A stretch of 64,000 nt of DNA from Cercis canadensis (taxonomy: Eukaryota > Streptophyta > Magnoliopsida > Fabales > Fabaceae). Positions 12,055 to 24,236 of the stretch are shown one piece after another; position 1 is the stretch's first letter, and every line of letters starts with the position of its first letter. Below the pieces are notes generated by a model. That model saw only the letters and a program-made list of their open reading frames with translations, had not been told where the DNA came from and did not search any database. The stretch spans positions 51,001 through 115,000 of the forward strand of contig QAOA01005690.1 in the NCBI GenBank assembly GCA_003255065.1. Direction: 5' to 3'. A program made the position numbers and the translations under genes.

Positions 12055-12413
12055 ATATTTTTAGGGATCTTTACTTCCTCTAAAAACAATTTGAATTGTC
12101 AAACACGCGTACTAATGTTATTGGTCATCAACCAATTCTTCACTTAAAAAATATAGCTGTCCCTTCTCTAAACGCGTTTAGGAAACGATGTGAACGCGGC
12201 TCTCATATTATAATTGGAGGAACTTTCTGAGCGACTTGCTGTGTTGGTTTGGGACCATACAAGCAGAGTGTTGTTTGAGGTAGCAAAACAACCAACTCAT
12301 CATTTTCTTCAACTGCTTCTCATGGACGCAATTTCTTTCTACCATTGTTACTCTGCTTCACAATAGCTAGCGAACTTGTTACTCAGTTCATCTTCTTTGC
12401 TTTAAATTTTTTG

Positions 12414-12513
12414 GTAAGTTTTTTTGCTGCTACTGTTTTACTTGTTTTTCTTTCTTTTTTCTCTCCGGTTCATGAAGATGTTATGTTAAAATTGGTCTGT
12501 TTTGTTGTTTCAG
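12414..12513 (+). other. Possible 5'-UTR intron of gene C
   Basis: GTAAGT at 12414-12419 and a T-rich tract ending TTTCAG at 12513 would remove 100 bases from the leader and leave the start codon at 12560 in the next exon. Gene B keeps a similar layout, but its acceptor reads CAA. No transcript evidence is available. Confidence 0.35.
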
Positions 12514-12559
12514 GATTCAGTACAATCCAGCCCCAGATTTGTGTGCTTGTTCTTGTTTA

Positions 12560-13295
12560 ATGGCACCTCCTTCTTCTGATTCATCATCTCCTCGTACCGT
12601 TGCAAGAAGGTATGACGTCTTTATCAGCTTTGAAGGTAAGGACACTCGAAGTGGTTTCAAGAGTGATCTCGATGAGGCTTTAATCCAGATGGGAATTATT
12701 GCCTTTATAAATGATCATCAATTGGTGAGAGGGGATAAAATAACTCCAACAATTGTTAGCGCAATTGAAGAAGCAAAATTATCCCTGGTCATTTTCTCTA
12801 AAAATTATTCTTCTTCGAGATCATGTTTGGATGAGCTTGTCAAAATAATGGAATGCAAAGAAAGAGATGGACAGATTATGATACCTATTTTCTACAAGAT
12901 AAGTCCATCAGAAGTACGACATCAATTAAGAAGATATGAAGATGCATTTGTGAAACACGATCAATATTTTAGGAATGACTTGGGGAGGGTGCAAAAGTGG
13001 AGAAAAGCTTTGTCCGATGCAGCCACTGTATTCGGATGGCATTCATCGGATTTTAGGTAGTGATTCTTTCTTGATTAATATTTCTTAACCTCAATTATAA
13101 TATTCTCAATTAAAATTGGAATTTTTTCAATTAAATTATGGTGACAATTTTGAAACAATTTTAGAAAATATTAGACAACTAAAATTTAATTGTTAAAATT
13201 TTACTTTTAATTAAAGATATTGTAGAAATTTTATATCATTTTTGGCCCCTTTCACTACCATTTAAGAGTTGACTTAACATATTAGACTAAGTTAT

Positions 13296-13326
<31 letters not shown>

Positions 13327-16300
13327 NTTTGAAAATAGAGGGGAGGACCGGATATATTATATAAAAATACAAGAGAGGGAAAAATATTTTACTTTTTTTA
13401 TTTTATAAAAAAAATTGTAACTTATATTGAGAAGTGTATTTTTTTAAGAAAAAAAAATCTTTTTATCAATTCAAATGATTTTGCCACATCTCTCTACATA
13501 TGTATGTGTATCTATATATCTATATGTGTGTGTGTGTGTGTTTCTGTAGTTGTGTCTCATTCTTCAAATGTCTTTGAGTAAATTTGAAATATTACTTCAA
13601 TTTTTTCCTTTTTCTTTTGTATTCAGTTCGGAGTCTGAATTTATTGGAGCAATAGCTACATATTTACAAAGAACATTGATTGACATGGTCAAGCCATTAG
13701 ACCTTGAAGGCGTTATTGGAATTGATGAAGATATTGCAAGGGTGGAATCAATGTTGTGCATTGAGTCAGCAAATGTGCGTACTATTGGAATTTGGGGCAT
13801 GGGTGGTATAGGTAAAACAACCATAGCTCGTGCTGTATTTCGAAAGCTCAACCGGCAATATGAAAGTTCTTGCTTTGTTGCAAATGTGAGGGAAGAATGT
13901 GAAAAATATGGTGGATTCAGCCAGTTACAAAATAAACTTCTTTCAGAGCTATCACATGGAATATTTGGACAAATGCCCACAGCTGGTGGAGATCCTACTT
14001 TTATGTCGAAAAGGATCCACAGCAGAAGGGTGCTCATAGTTCTTGATGATGTGAACGATTCAAAACAGTTAAAGTATCTTGTTGGAGAGAGGGATCAGTT
14101 TGGCCCAAGAAGCAGAATCATTGTGATATCTCGAGACAAGGGAATTCTTAGCGAAGCTGATGAAATTTATGAGGTTAAGGAAATGGAGTTTCATCATGCT
14201 TTTCAGCTTTTCAGCATGAATGCCTTTAAAAAAATTCACCCTCCAGAAGATTTTATCGAGCTATCGGAATGGCTTGTCAGTTACTCCAAAGGCATTCCAT
14301 TAGCTTTAAAAGTTTTGGGCTCCTTCTTATTTCAAAGAAGTCTAGCAGAATGGGAAAGTGTATTAGATCGTTTGGCGAGAATATTTCCTGTTGTAGAAAT
14401 TCAAAAGGTGTTAGGACTGGGTTATGATGAATTAGATTACACGGAGAAGAACATATTTTTGGACATTGCTTGCTTTTATAAAGGGGAGGATATAAACCGT
14501 GTGAAAATTCTACTAGATGGTTGTAATTTCTATTCAGCCAAAGGATTAGTCACTCTTCATGATAAGTCTCTCATAGCAATTTCTAGTGACAACAAGGTCT
14601 TAATGCATGACTTGCTGCAACAAATGGGTCAAGAGATCATTCGTCAAGAATCTTATGAAATCCCTTGGAAACGTAGTCGATTATGGGATCCTCGTGATGT
14701 ATGTGAAACATTGGAGTGCAAGCGGGTAAATGATCTTCATATATCGCATATTTTTATTTCTCTCTTCCTATTTTCTTATATTTTATAACAGTTAAAAAGC
14801 AAAACTGTCCCTTTTATTTTATATATAATGTGTATTTAGTATGATATCATTACATGCTAAAATATGTGCTTGCCAGGGAGTTTCTAAAATTGAAGGCATG
14901 TTACTGGATATGTCCAAAATTGAAGATGTATACCTACGCCCTGATGTTTTTTACGAGATGGATGCCTTACGACTTCTTAAATTTCATGATTCACTTGATG
15001 AGAGATGCAAGGTGCACCTTTCTAAAGGTCTTAAATATCTGTCTAATCAACTAAGGCTTCTCCATTGGGAGCAATACCCTCTGAAATCTTTGCCAACTAC
15101 ATACTCCCCAAAGAAACTTATTGAACTTAACTTGTTTCATAGTCACATTAAAAAGCTTTGGGATGGAGTCAAGGTATGTCTGAGCAACTTATTTTTGTTC
15201 ACGTAGTCAAATATGGAGTCAATTAAAATGTTTCCAAATATTTATTATTATTGTTATTTTTTTTTGTCTTGTTGCAGATTCTAAAGAATTTAAGAAGTGT
15301 TAATCTTAGTTTCTCTGAGTACTTGATTAAGCTTCCAGATTTATCAACGGCCTCAGATCTTGAAAGTATAAATCTTAGAGGCTGTACAAGTTTGCTCCAT
15401 GTTTCCCCATCTATTTTCAACTTGAACAAGCTCAATACTCTTGATCTTGGTGGTTGCAAAATGCTTAAGAGTCTTCAAAGTTACTATCATTCAACATCTC
15501 TAGAAATGTTGAGTCTTAATGGCTGCTCGAGTCTTACAAAGTTCTCAGTAACTTCAGAGAATATGAAGTGCTTAAATTTGGGTGGAACAGCAATTGAGGA
15601 ATTGCCCCTATCAATTGGTTGTAATAGAAAGCTTACTGAGTTGATCCTTGTTTCGTGCCGACATCTTGAGAATCTGCCAAATAGCTTTTCTTGCTTGAGG
15701 TTTATTGAAACCCTCAGCTTCTCTAACTTCCCAAAATTTGAAGTTGACAAGTTATCCCCTGCATTTGATGGCTTAAAGTCCTTGAAAAGACTATATATGG
15801 AGAATTGTTTGGGTCTGACAAAACTCCCAGGCAACATAAGCCGCTCATCGTCACTGAATTCTTTGATTCTCTCAGGAAGCAACATCGAGACTTTACCAGC
15901 AAGCATCAAAGATCTTTGTCAGCTGAAAATTGTTTCTCTAAAAGATTGCAAGAGCCTTTGGTATTTACCACAGCTTCCATCATCTATACAAAGGTTAAAT
16001 GCAAGTGGCTGTGTTTCATTGAAGACGGTGTTAAGTCCTTTATTTTTGTACAAGAAAGATATACTGGGATCATATCAGGCTGGTTATTCACAAGAATATG
16101 TCTTCTATAATTGCATCAGTTTGAGTCAAAGTGCATTGAGGAGTATTTTGGAAGAGGCGCGGTCAAGAATTCAGAGAGTGGCTTATTTGTCATCCGTATT
16201 CAAACTTTCTCTGGTAGATAATATTTTGGTTACCATTTGTTTACCAGGTAGTGAAGTGCCAAACTGGTTTAACCATCAAGGATTAAGATCTTTGGTAACC

Positions 16301-16717
16301 ATTCCACTTTATGCACGTTCTCTCTTTGATCTGAAGTTGTTGCGTTTTGCATTTTGCTTAGTTCTTGATGCATCCACCAGCAAAGCTGATGGTACTCATG
16401 CTCTGAGTATTGGGTGCAAATGCTATTTGGAAGAGAGATGTGGCAAAAAACGAAGGCTCGATTATTCATCAGAATTATACCAAACTCAACCTGTAATTTG
16501 TAGATCTGGCCATGTATTCTTATGGTATGACGACCTCTTTTGTAGGGACATAATGTGGGAAGCTGGAAAAGAATGCAATGGTTATGGTGGAACCCAGTAT
16601 TCCAAGGTAACCTTTGAGTTTTATGGCAGGACTAATGGAGCAGACCGTGTGAAGAAGTGTGGGGTTTGGATGCTGAAGAAGTTATTGGATAGAGAATGCC
16701 TTCTATCCAGGATGTGA
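12560..16717 (+). CDS. TNL gene C (TIR-NBS-LRR-C-JID), intact
   Basis: Complete TNL immune receptor, 1110 codons. Exons: TIR 12560-13056, NB-ARC 13627-14725, linker/LRR 14877-15173, LRR plus C-JID 15278-16717. All junctions are GT-AG, with phase 2 after exon 1 and phase 0 afterwards. TIR: YDVFISFEGKDTR at residues 18-30 and a catalytic-type glutamate at residue 92 in SCLDEL; the usual tryptophan before it is serine. NB-ARC: P-loop GMGGIGKTT with the lysine at residue 229, LIVLDDVND, GIPLALKVLG, FLDIACFYKGED, MHDLLQQMG. The last exon has LRRs of the IxxLPxxI type and the C-JID motif CLPGSEVPNWF. The start MAPPSSD is preferred over an in-frame ATG seven codons upstream because B and D start at the matching position. 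Intron 1 holds a poly-T tract with one N (13327). It is the full-length relative of pseudogene A and gene E. Confidence 0.9.
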
Positions 16718-17719
16718 ATTTGTGAAGCAAAGGTGAAAATCTTAGGGTTCTAGCTGTTGGTGCAATGCATGATGGTGTTCAACTTGATTGTCTATTCAGT
16801 GGTGTTTCTTTGTCCAGTTTTCTGTTTACATGTCTTGAGTGTCCTCTTGTAAGTACTATATGTAAGTCAAGACTCGGGGTTTAGAGTCGAAACGCAGATT
16901 TGTATGCTTGCCTTCCCTCCAAGCAGTTTGGCTATGAGTTTGTTTGATTGGCTGATTGGCATTTTCATCAGTTTTCTTATGTTGTTTGAAGTAGCTGATC
17001 TATTGTTGCTTTATGTACTTCAAGATCAGTGTTATTTGCAGGTCTCTTTTATGATATTACAGTATTCAGTTGATGTTAGTTACTTGGTTATCTCAAGCAT
17101 AAACCAAGTTACTGTATTGCATTGTTTTCTCAGTATTATATCAATGAAGATCAAGAGGAAAAATGAAGTAATTAATTTTTCTTTGATATTAAAAGATTGT
17201 AATATTCACGAGTCAATTTTACTATGTATTTTATGTTTTGTAATTTTCACACTGAATCAAATTCTTGATTAAAGTTTAATTAAATTAAAGTAGATGGTAG
17301 TAAAATGTGTATTGTATAATACAATCAAAAACAAATAATCACGTAATATTTTTCATTCACATTTGGATAACGAATAAATAATAAAACCCAATTGACCCAA
17401 GCATAAGAATGTGATTTTGCTACTTAAAAATTAAAGAGGCTAAATTGATATTTTTACTAAATTATAAAGAATAAAACTGTATTCAAATAATTTTTTTATC
17501 ACCCACTTAGATAAAAACAGCTTTCTTTCTACATCTTCACTAAATTGTTATATGTCATCTCCTCTCATTGCATCTAATTTTATTTACAATGTCATCCCTC
17601 TTTTTAATCCTTGCATAATTTACTCAAAAATGAGGCGTTATATTGCAAATTACAATTTGCCCCTCCACCCAGTCAATGCAACTGGGACCTCTCATGACAA
17701 ACGCAGTGCCACCTGTTCC
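16718..17719. other. 3' flank of gene C / upstream of D
   Basis: Non-coding, AT-rich, collinear with 3524-5127. It contains the empty MITE target GTCAT at 17554-17558. The open frame at 16904-17272 is not retained in the unit-1 copy and is not considered a gene. Confidence 0.7.
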
Positions 17720-17768
17720 CACGTGAATGGTCTATGAACACCTTTTTATTCATGATATAGTGTTGACT
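17720..17768 (+). promoter_or_regulatory. G-box plus W-box upstream of D
   Basis: CACGTG (17720-17725) and TTGACT (17763-17768), at the same relative places as upstream of gene B. The promoter is conserved although the gene behind it is broken. Confidence 0.4.
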
Positions 17769-17952
17769 TTTTCAATGAAGATCCATTTCTTCCCGCGAAC
17801 TTGTTACTCAGTTCATTCTCTTTGCTCTAACATTATTGGTAAATTTATTTGCTTCCACTGTTTTAAACTTCAAATTGTTCCTGAATCTCGTAAAAGTTTT
17901 GATTTTTCTCTGGTTCACGAATATTTTATGTTAAAAGCTACAGATTTGCGTA

Positions 17953-20900
17953 ATGGGTGCTCCTTCTTCTTCTGATCTATCATCTTCTGGTACCTTTCCA
18001 AGAAACCCTGAAGTTTTATCAGCTTTAGAAGCAATGACACTCGAACCCGTTTCACAAGCTTTCTCTATGAGGCTTTGCGCCGGAAGAACATCGATGCCTA
18101 TATAGATGATCAATTGAAGACAGGGGACGAAATATCTGCAGCACTTCTTAGCGCAATTGAAAGATCGGAGCTTTCAATAATAATTTTCTCGGAAGATTAT
18201 GCTTCTTCAAAATGGTGTTTGGATGAGCTCGTGAAAATTATGGAATGCAAAGAAAGATATGGGCAGATTGTGGTACCTGTTTTTTACGAGGTAACTCCAG
18301 CAGAGGTACGACATCAAATAGGGAAATATTCATATGCATTTGCTAAAACGAGAATAAATTCAAGTACGATGCGGGCAAGTTGCAGACTTGGAGAAAAGCT
18401 TTGTCGGATGCAGCAAATTTATCTGGATGGCCATGGCCTTCTCCCAATTTCAGGTAAAGATAGATAACCTCAAGCCTCATTCCAAGTGAATTTATATTAT
18501 TGTCTCAATTTCTTATATGTGTGGCTTTATGTATGAAAAACATAATTTCCTGCATCATTTTGTTGTTAATTTTTCTTGATGTTGTGATGGATGAAAGGGG
18601 AAAACAATATTTGGATTCTCTTTGCATTTTTTTAATTATTTAGAGATTGCTGATTTTGTTTGAGAACTATATCTGTCGTCTAATTTCACATCTGATATGG
18701 TATTTGCATTATCTTTTCTTTCTCTTTTTTATTCAGTCACGAGGCTAAATTTATTAAAGCAATTGTTGATGATGTGATAGAAAAGCTGAACCGTAAGTTG
18801 CAGCATGATCACTCAAAGTACCTTGTTGGAATTGATCAACACATTGGAAGTGTGAAGTCATTATTGGACGGTGTGTCAGTAAATGTGCGCATTATTGGCA
18901 TTTGGGGTATGGGAGGTATAGGCAAAACAACTATAGCTGAAGCTATATTTCATGAGCTCTTGCCGCTATATGATGATAACTCTTGCCATTTTCTTCAAAA
19001 TGTGAGATGGAAGAAATGTGGCCATTTACGAAATAAACTTCTTTCAAAACTATTAGATGAAAAAGATATACAGATTGACACCCCTAACATAGGACCTACT
19101 TTTATTAGGAGAAGGCTGAAATGCAAAAGTGTTCTCATTGTTCTTGATGATATAAATGAATCTGAACAATTAGAGTATCTAGCTGGAGGGAGGAATTGGT
19201 TTGGTCCAGGAAGCATAATCATTGTGACATCCCGAGTGATGGAGGCACTTAATGATGTTGACGAAATATATGAGGTCAAACGAATGGATTTTCAACTAGC
19301 TTTTCAGTTTTGTTGCCTTTAAACAAAACCATCCCCCAATAAATTATACTGAACTATCAAATAGAGTGGTTTCTTATGCGGATGGTAACCCATTAGCTCT
19401 AAAAGTTTTAGGTGCCTCCCTTTCTCATAAATGTGAAAATGAATGGGAAAGTGCATTGGAGAAACTAAGGAAGATTTCCAATCCAAAAATTCAAAAGGTG
19501 CTGAGATTGAGTTATGAAGAATTAGATGATGAAGAGAAGACAATATTTCTAGAGATTACTTGCTTTTTCAAAGGTGAGGATGAAAGCCGTTTAAAACTTC
19601 TATTAGATGACTGTGGTCTTTCAACAGTAATAGGGCTAGGGACTCTTCAAGATAAGTCTCTTTGTACTATTTCTAGTGACCATAAGGTGATGATGCATGA
19701 CTTGATACAAGAATTGGGTCGGCAAATCATTCGGGAAGAATCCACTGAAGCTGGCAATTGTAGTCGATTGTGGGATCCCAAGCATGTGTATCATGTCCTT
19801 AAAACTAACACCGTAAGGGTCTTATATTTCACATTTCATTCTGCCTATAGTTCCTGAATGAGACTATATACATTTGATATTTACGTATGAGCTGTGTTCT
19901 TGGTATTCACTACTAACCAATATATTTTCCTGGCTCTCCATTTTCTAGGGAACTGATAAAGTTATTGGCATGTCCGTGGACGTTTCTAGAATTAAAGAAG
20001 TAGACATGAGCCCTGATGCTTTCAGAAAAATGAATAACTTACAGTTTCTCAGTTTCCATGTTTCATATGATGAGAAATGCAACGTGCAGCTTTCCAATGG
20101 TCTTGAATGTCTGCCTAATGAACTAAGACTCCAATGGGAGCAATACCCTCTGAAATCTTTGCCACCTATGTATTGTCCCGAGCATCTTATTGAACTTAAC
20201 TTGACACGTAGTTGCATTTTAAAGCTTTGGGATGGAGTTAAGGTATGTTTGAATATCTCCTAAGCACTACATGGTGTAAAATGTCAAACTAGACAATCAT
20301 GTTTACTTGTTTGTGTTTGTTTGCAGAGTCTTGAGAATTTAAGAACTGTTGACCTTAGCTTCTGTGAAAACCTCATTGAGCTCCCAGATTTGTTGAATGC
20401 CATTAGCCTTGAAAGTATTGATCTCAGTAGCTGTACGAGGTTGGTTCATGTCTCATCATCTATTTTTAACCTTAACAAACTCACCATACTTAATCTGGGT
20501 GGTTGCAAAATGCCTAGAAGTGTTCAAAATGACATCCATTCAAGCTCTCTTCGATGGCTAAATCTGAATGGATGCTCAAGTCTTCAAGAGTTCTCAGTGA
20601 TTTCGGAGAATATGGAATACTTAAATTTAGGAGGAACAGCAATCAAAGAATTGCCCTCATCAATCCACCGTCTTAAAAAACTTATTGAGCTGGTGCTTGA
20701 TTCATGTTCAAGTCTTCAGAATTTGATTCCTGCATTTGATGGCTTACAGTCCTTGAGAAAATTATCTCTGGATAACTGTTTGAGTTTAGTAAAACTCCCT
20801 AATACCATCATCCAATCGTCATTTCTGAATTATTTGTCACTCTCAGGCAGTAGCATCGAGAATTTGCCAGCATGCATAAAAGATTTTTCTCAGCTGAAAA

Positions 20901-21715
20901 TTCTTGTGATCAAAGATTGCAAGAAGCTTTGGTATTTGCCCCAACTTCCATCGTCCATACAAAGGTTAAATGCAACTGACTGCCTATCCCTTAGGACAGT
21001 GTTGCATACAACTTCGATTGCTGCACTCAATGTGGATTCTTTATTGACAAACAGAGATTGACTCACACCATATCAGAGTGGTTATTCACAAGAATTCATT
21101 TTTTATAACTGCATAAGATTGAATAAGAGTGCACTGGACAGAATTTTGGAAGATGCATGGCAGAGAATTCAAAGAGCAGCATATCTGTCATCAGCATTAG
21201 TAGTGTCGGAAGTTCACAGTGGTTTGGTTAAAATTTGTTTACCAGGAAGTAAAATTCCAGATTGGTTTAGCTATCAAACAAAAAGTTTGTCCTTAACTAT
21301 CCAACATCCTTCACATTCAGTCACTGATTCAAAGTTGTTGCGCTTTGCATTTTGCCTTGTTCTTGATGCATCCGCCTGCAAAATTGATTGTGTTGGTTCT
21401 TTGAGTATTGGTTGTAAATGCCATTTTGAAGCAAACTGTGATCAAAGCCAAGGGATTGAGTATTTTTCTGAACCATGCTTCACTGAGCCCCTAATGTGTC
21501 ATTCCGACCATGTGTACATATGGTATGACAACCTCTTTTGTTGGGACATAGTATATGGAATAAAAGGGAGATACAATGAGAATCACAGCAATCTTTTTCC
21601 AAAGCTCACGTTTGTATTTTCTGGCCTAATTAATGGAGTGGACTGTGTGAAAATGTGTGGAGTTTTGGTGCTGAAGAAACTTTTGCATAGACCATACCCA
21701 CCATCTAGGCTGTAG
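17953..21715 (+). pseudogene. TNL pseudogene D (copy of B)
   Basis: Full-length but broken paralog of gene B. Exon footprints: TIR 17953-18453, NB-ARC 18737-19812, linker/LRR 19949-20242, LRR plus C-JID 20327-21715. Lesions relative to B: one T lost in the T run at 18014-18017; one base lost near 18347; an 8-base loss near 19302 in the NB-ARC, giving TAA after CCTT; and TTA to TGA at 21059-21061. In-frame losses also occur in exons 2 and 3. It keeps features that B has lost: the WCLDEL motif with catalytic glutamate in the TIR, the intact exon-2 start SHEAKFIKAIVDD, P-loop GMGGIGKTT and MHD. A truncated TIR-only product from an alternative start is conceivable but speculative. Confidence 0.9.
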
Positions 21716-23999
21716 ACCTTGCCAATAAAATCATGTCATGTGATTCTGTGATCTTTTTTCGTGGTCCAAAGTTCTTAGGTTTTTCCATTATACACCTTAG
21801 ATGAAATCAGCATGGAGTTCAGAAGAAATTATAGAATAAAAATGGCAGATATGAGATGGAAGGAGAAGAATACCTCAAATAGAGAGATTAAAGTAAACTA
21901 TTTTCTGTGACTACACAATGTGGGGTAAATCATGGGTATGTTGATCTCTCAATTTTATTTTCTTCCTGTTTGATCAATGAAGTAAGTATGTTCAATAGAA
22001 TAAATTTTTTTTGCAATATATGATTAGTTTGTACTGGAGGTGCAATAGTCCTCAGACTATTCTTAAACTCATGATTGCTAGTCCTTTGTGGTATATATTT
22101 TTATTTGCAAACTTTCTTTCAATAATCATATCTACTTGGACTTGGAGACTTGGACATATTTGATCTAATGTCACCTTAAAGTGGTGTTGGTTTGCTTTTC
22201 ATACAAGCCTTGAAGCACTAACAGTTTAAAGAGTTGTCATGTATGTGTTCAACACATGTAGGACACCTACTGGTGACACTTAATGTGCATATGTTATTTG
22301 TTGTATATATAGGATATGAATATAACGTGCAATATTTACTATGTAAGACCAAACAGAATATTTTGTCACTCATTTGAGTCTAGCATCCTGCATCCTTTTA
22401 GGCTTGTAGCATGCTTTCCAACATGAAATCTGCAACATGAGCTGCAGTTGAAGAACTATGATATATGTCTCGAATATAATAGCTTCAAGTACCTCAATAT
22501 ATCATGCTCTCAGTATATATATTCATTGGAAGTCATACTATTTGCAGGGGGCTAAGTTCCCAGTTATTATTATAAAGTTGTGCAGTACTTCATAGGTGTT
22601 ATTGAATGCTTAGATGAACTGTCAATTTATGTTTATTAGTTGATCTCTGATTGTTACAAGCAATGGGACCTCTTAAAACTGAACTTAGAAAGATGTTTAG
22701 ACTTCTTTGTATGATTTTTATAACTGTATTGGGATTCTTATGTTAGTTTATGCTACCAGTTTCTCATCTCAGGTTGAACAATGTGGGTGTAATATTGGAC
22801 TATAATACTAAATAGATAATGGTTAGAGATTTTATTAGGTGGGAGACAACGTTGTAATAGTTGCTTATTCATACAACTCTATAATCCAAAAGTATACTAG
22901 TTTTTTTTTCCCGTCTCTCTCCTTTTTAGCTGAAGATTGATTCTAAATCTTTGACATTGTCTTTTTGTTCAGTTAGTCTTTTGTGCATGTAGAACAATTT
23001 TAATCCACAATGGTTCAGAAAGATTATATTTAGTGACTTGACTTATGTGCCTGAGTCACAACTAAGGAAGTATGTTACTTGCTCACAACTGAATTTTCTC
23101 TCTCTCTCTCTTATTCTCATTTTTTGATAGACTAATAGAATTAGATTTTCTAACTAAGGATATAAAAAAATAAGAATTCAAACTTAGGACCTCAACCATT
23201 TCAAACAAATACTATTTACACACTATTTAATGTCACATTAGCATAATTTACACAATTTAAATCTTATTCAACCTATTTAAATATTTTTCTACATATAAAA
23301 TGTATTTCTCAAAATTTATGGCTCATTGAGTGGCTTTTTTAGGATTAAAATGTTCATTGTCTTAATCTGGTGATGATTACTTGTGTCCTCCTTTGCGTGT
23401 ATACCTAATTAATTACTAAATTGCACTCATGTGATGTGAGTACCGTTTCCTGAGAGCATTTTGAGTTGAGATTAAGAAACAATTCCTATCACGTTATCTC
23501 ATCCAGAATCAACTTTCATACAATCCTTCTCCTCTGTTTCTCTCTACTGATAGCATTAAAAAGTGAATTGATCTGTTTTGCTTAGAAGTATACATACCTT
23601 TGCACAAGCTACTTATGTTGTGCTTCATTCAGATACAAAGGAAGCTATTGTAAAATGAAATTAATACTGTTATCAGAATAAGGTGTACCTAAATTTCACT
23701 TATATTTGAAGATACAAGGGATTTTATTCTAAAATGAAATTCTAGATGGAAGTTGTCAATGATAGAAATAATGTTTGTGCGTGAAAGCATTAGCATGGTG
23801 TGAAAAGGAGATAGGCAAATAACAATGATTATGAGTACATAAAGCCACTATAGAACATTAGAATTGTTACTTAAAAAAACATAGGAAAACTGATGAAAAT
23901 GCCAACTAGCCAATCAAACAAAACCAATTTAAGAATCATGGAAAGTGAGCCAATTTGATGAAATGGGTAGCAGCATAAAAAATGACAATGACTTACATT
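21716..23999. other. Non-coding flank between D and E
   Basis: Collinear with 9187-11689 downstream of B. It separates the 3' ends of D (plus) and E (minus). No gene, RNA or convincing element boundary was recognised. Confidence 0.65.
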
Positions 24000-24236
24000 T
24001 CAAACCCCATAGCCAAATTGCTTGGAGGGAAGGCAAGCTCAATGCTGCGTTTACTTACATATAGTGCATACAAGAGGACACCTTCACTCTTAAGAAGTCA
24101 TGTAATGCAGGACACTCAAGACATGTAAACAGAAAGTTAGGCAAAGAAACACCACAAAATAGACAATCAAGGTGAACACCACCATGCATTGCACCAACTG
24201 GTAGAAGCCTAAAGTTTTCACCTCTGCTTCATAAAT

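Larger units (their letters stand above)
14153..24200 (+). repeat. Tandem duplication unit 2 (C distal part + D)
   Basis: Second copy of the unit described at 1005-11884, covering the end of the C NB-ARC exon, the rest of C, D and the flank up to the 3' UTR of the inverted gene E. It has no MITE and continues into a complete inverted gene where unit 1 breaks off. Confidence 0.85.

Noticed and set aside
13297..13327. Poly-T with N in intron 1 of gene C as a sign of gene disruption
   Set aside because: It lies fully inside the intron, and both splice sites and exon phases are intact.
16904..17272. 122-residue hydrophobic frame after gene C
   Set aside because: The homologous flank of pseudogene A (3740-4100) does not keep it open, so it is a chance frame in UTR and spacer DNA.
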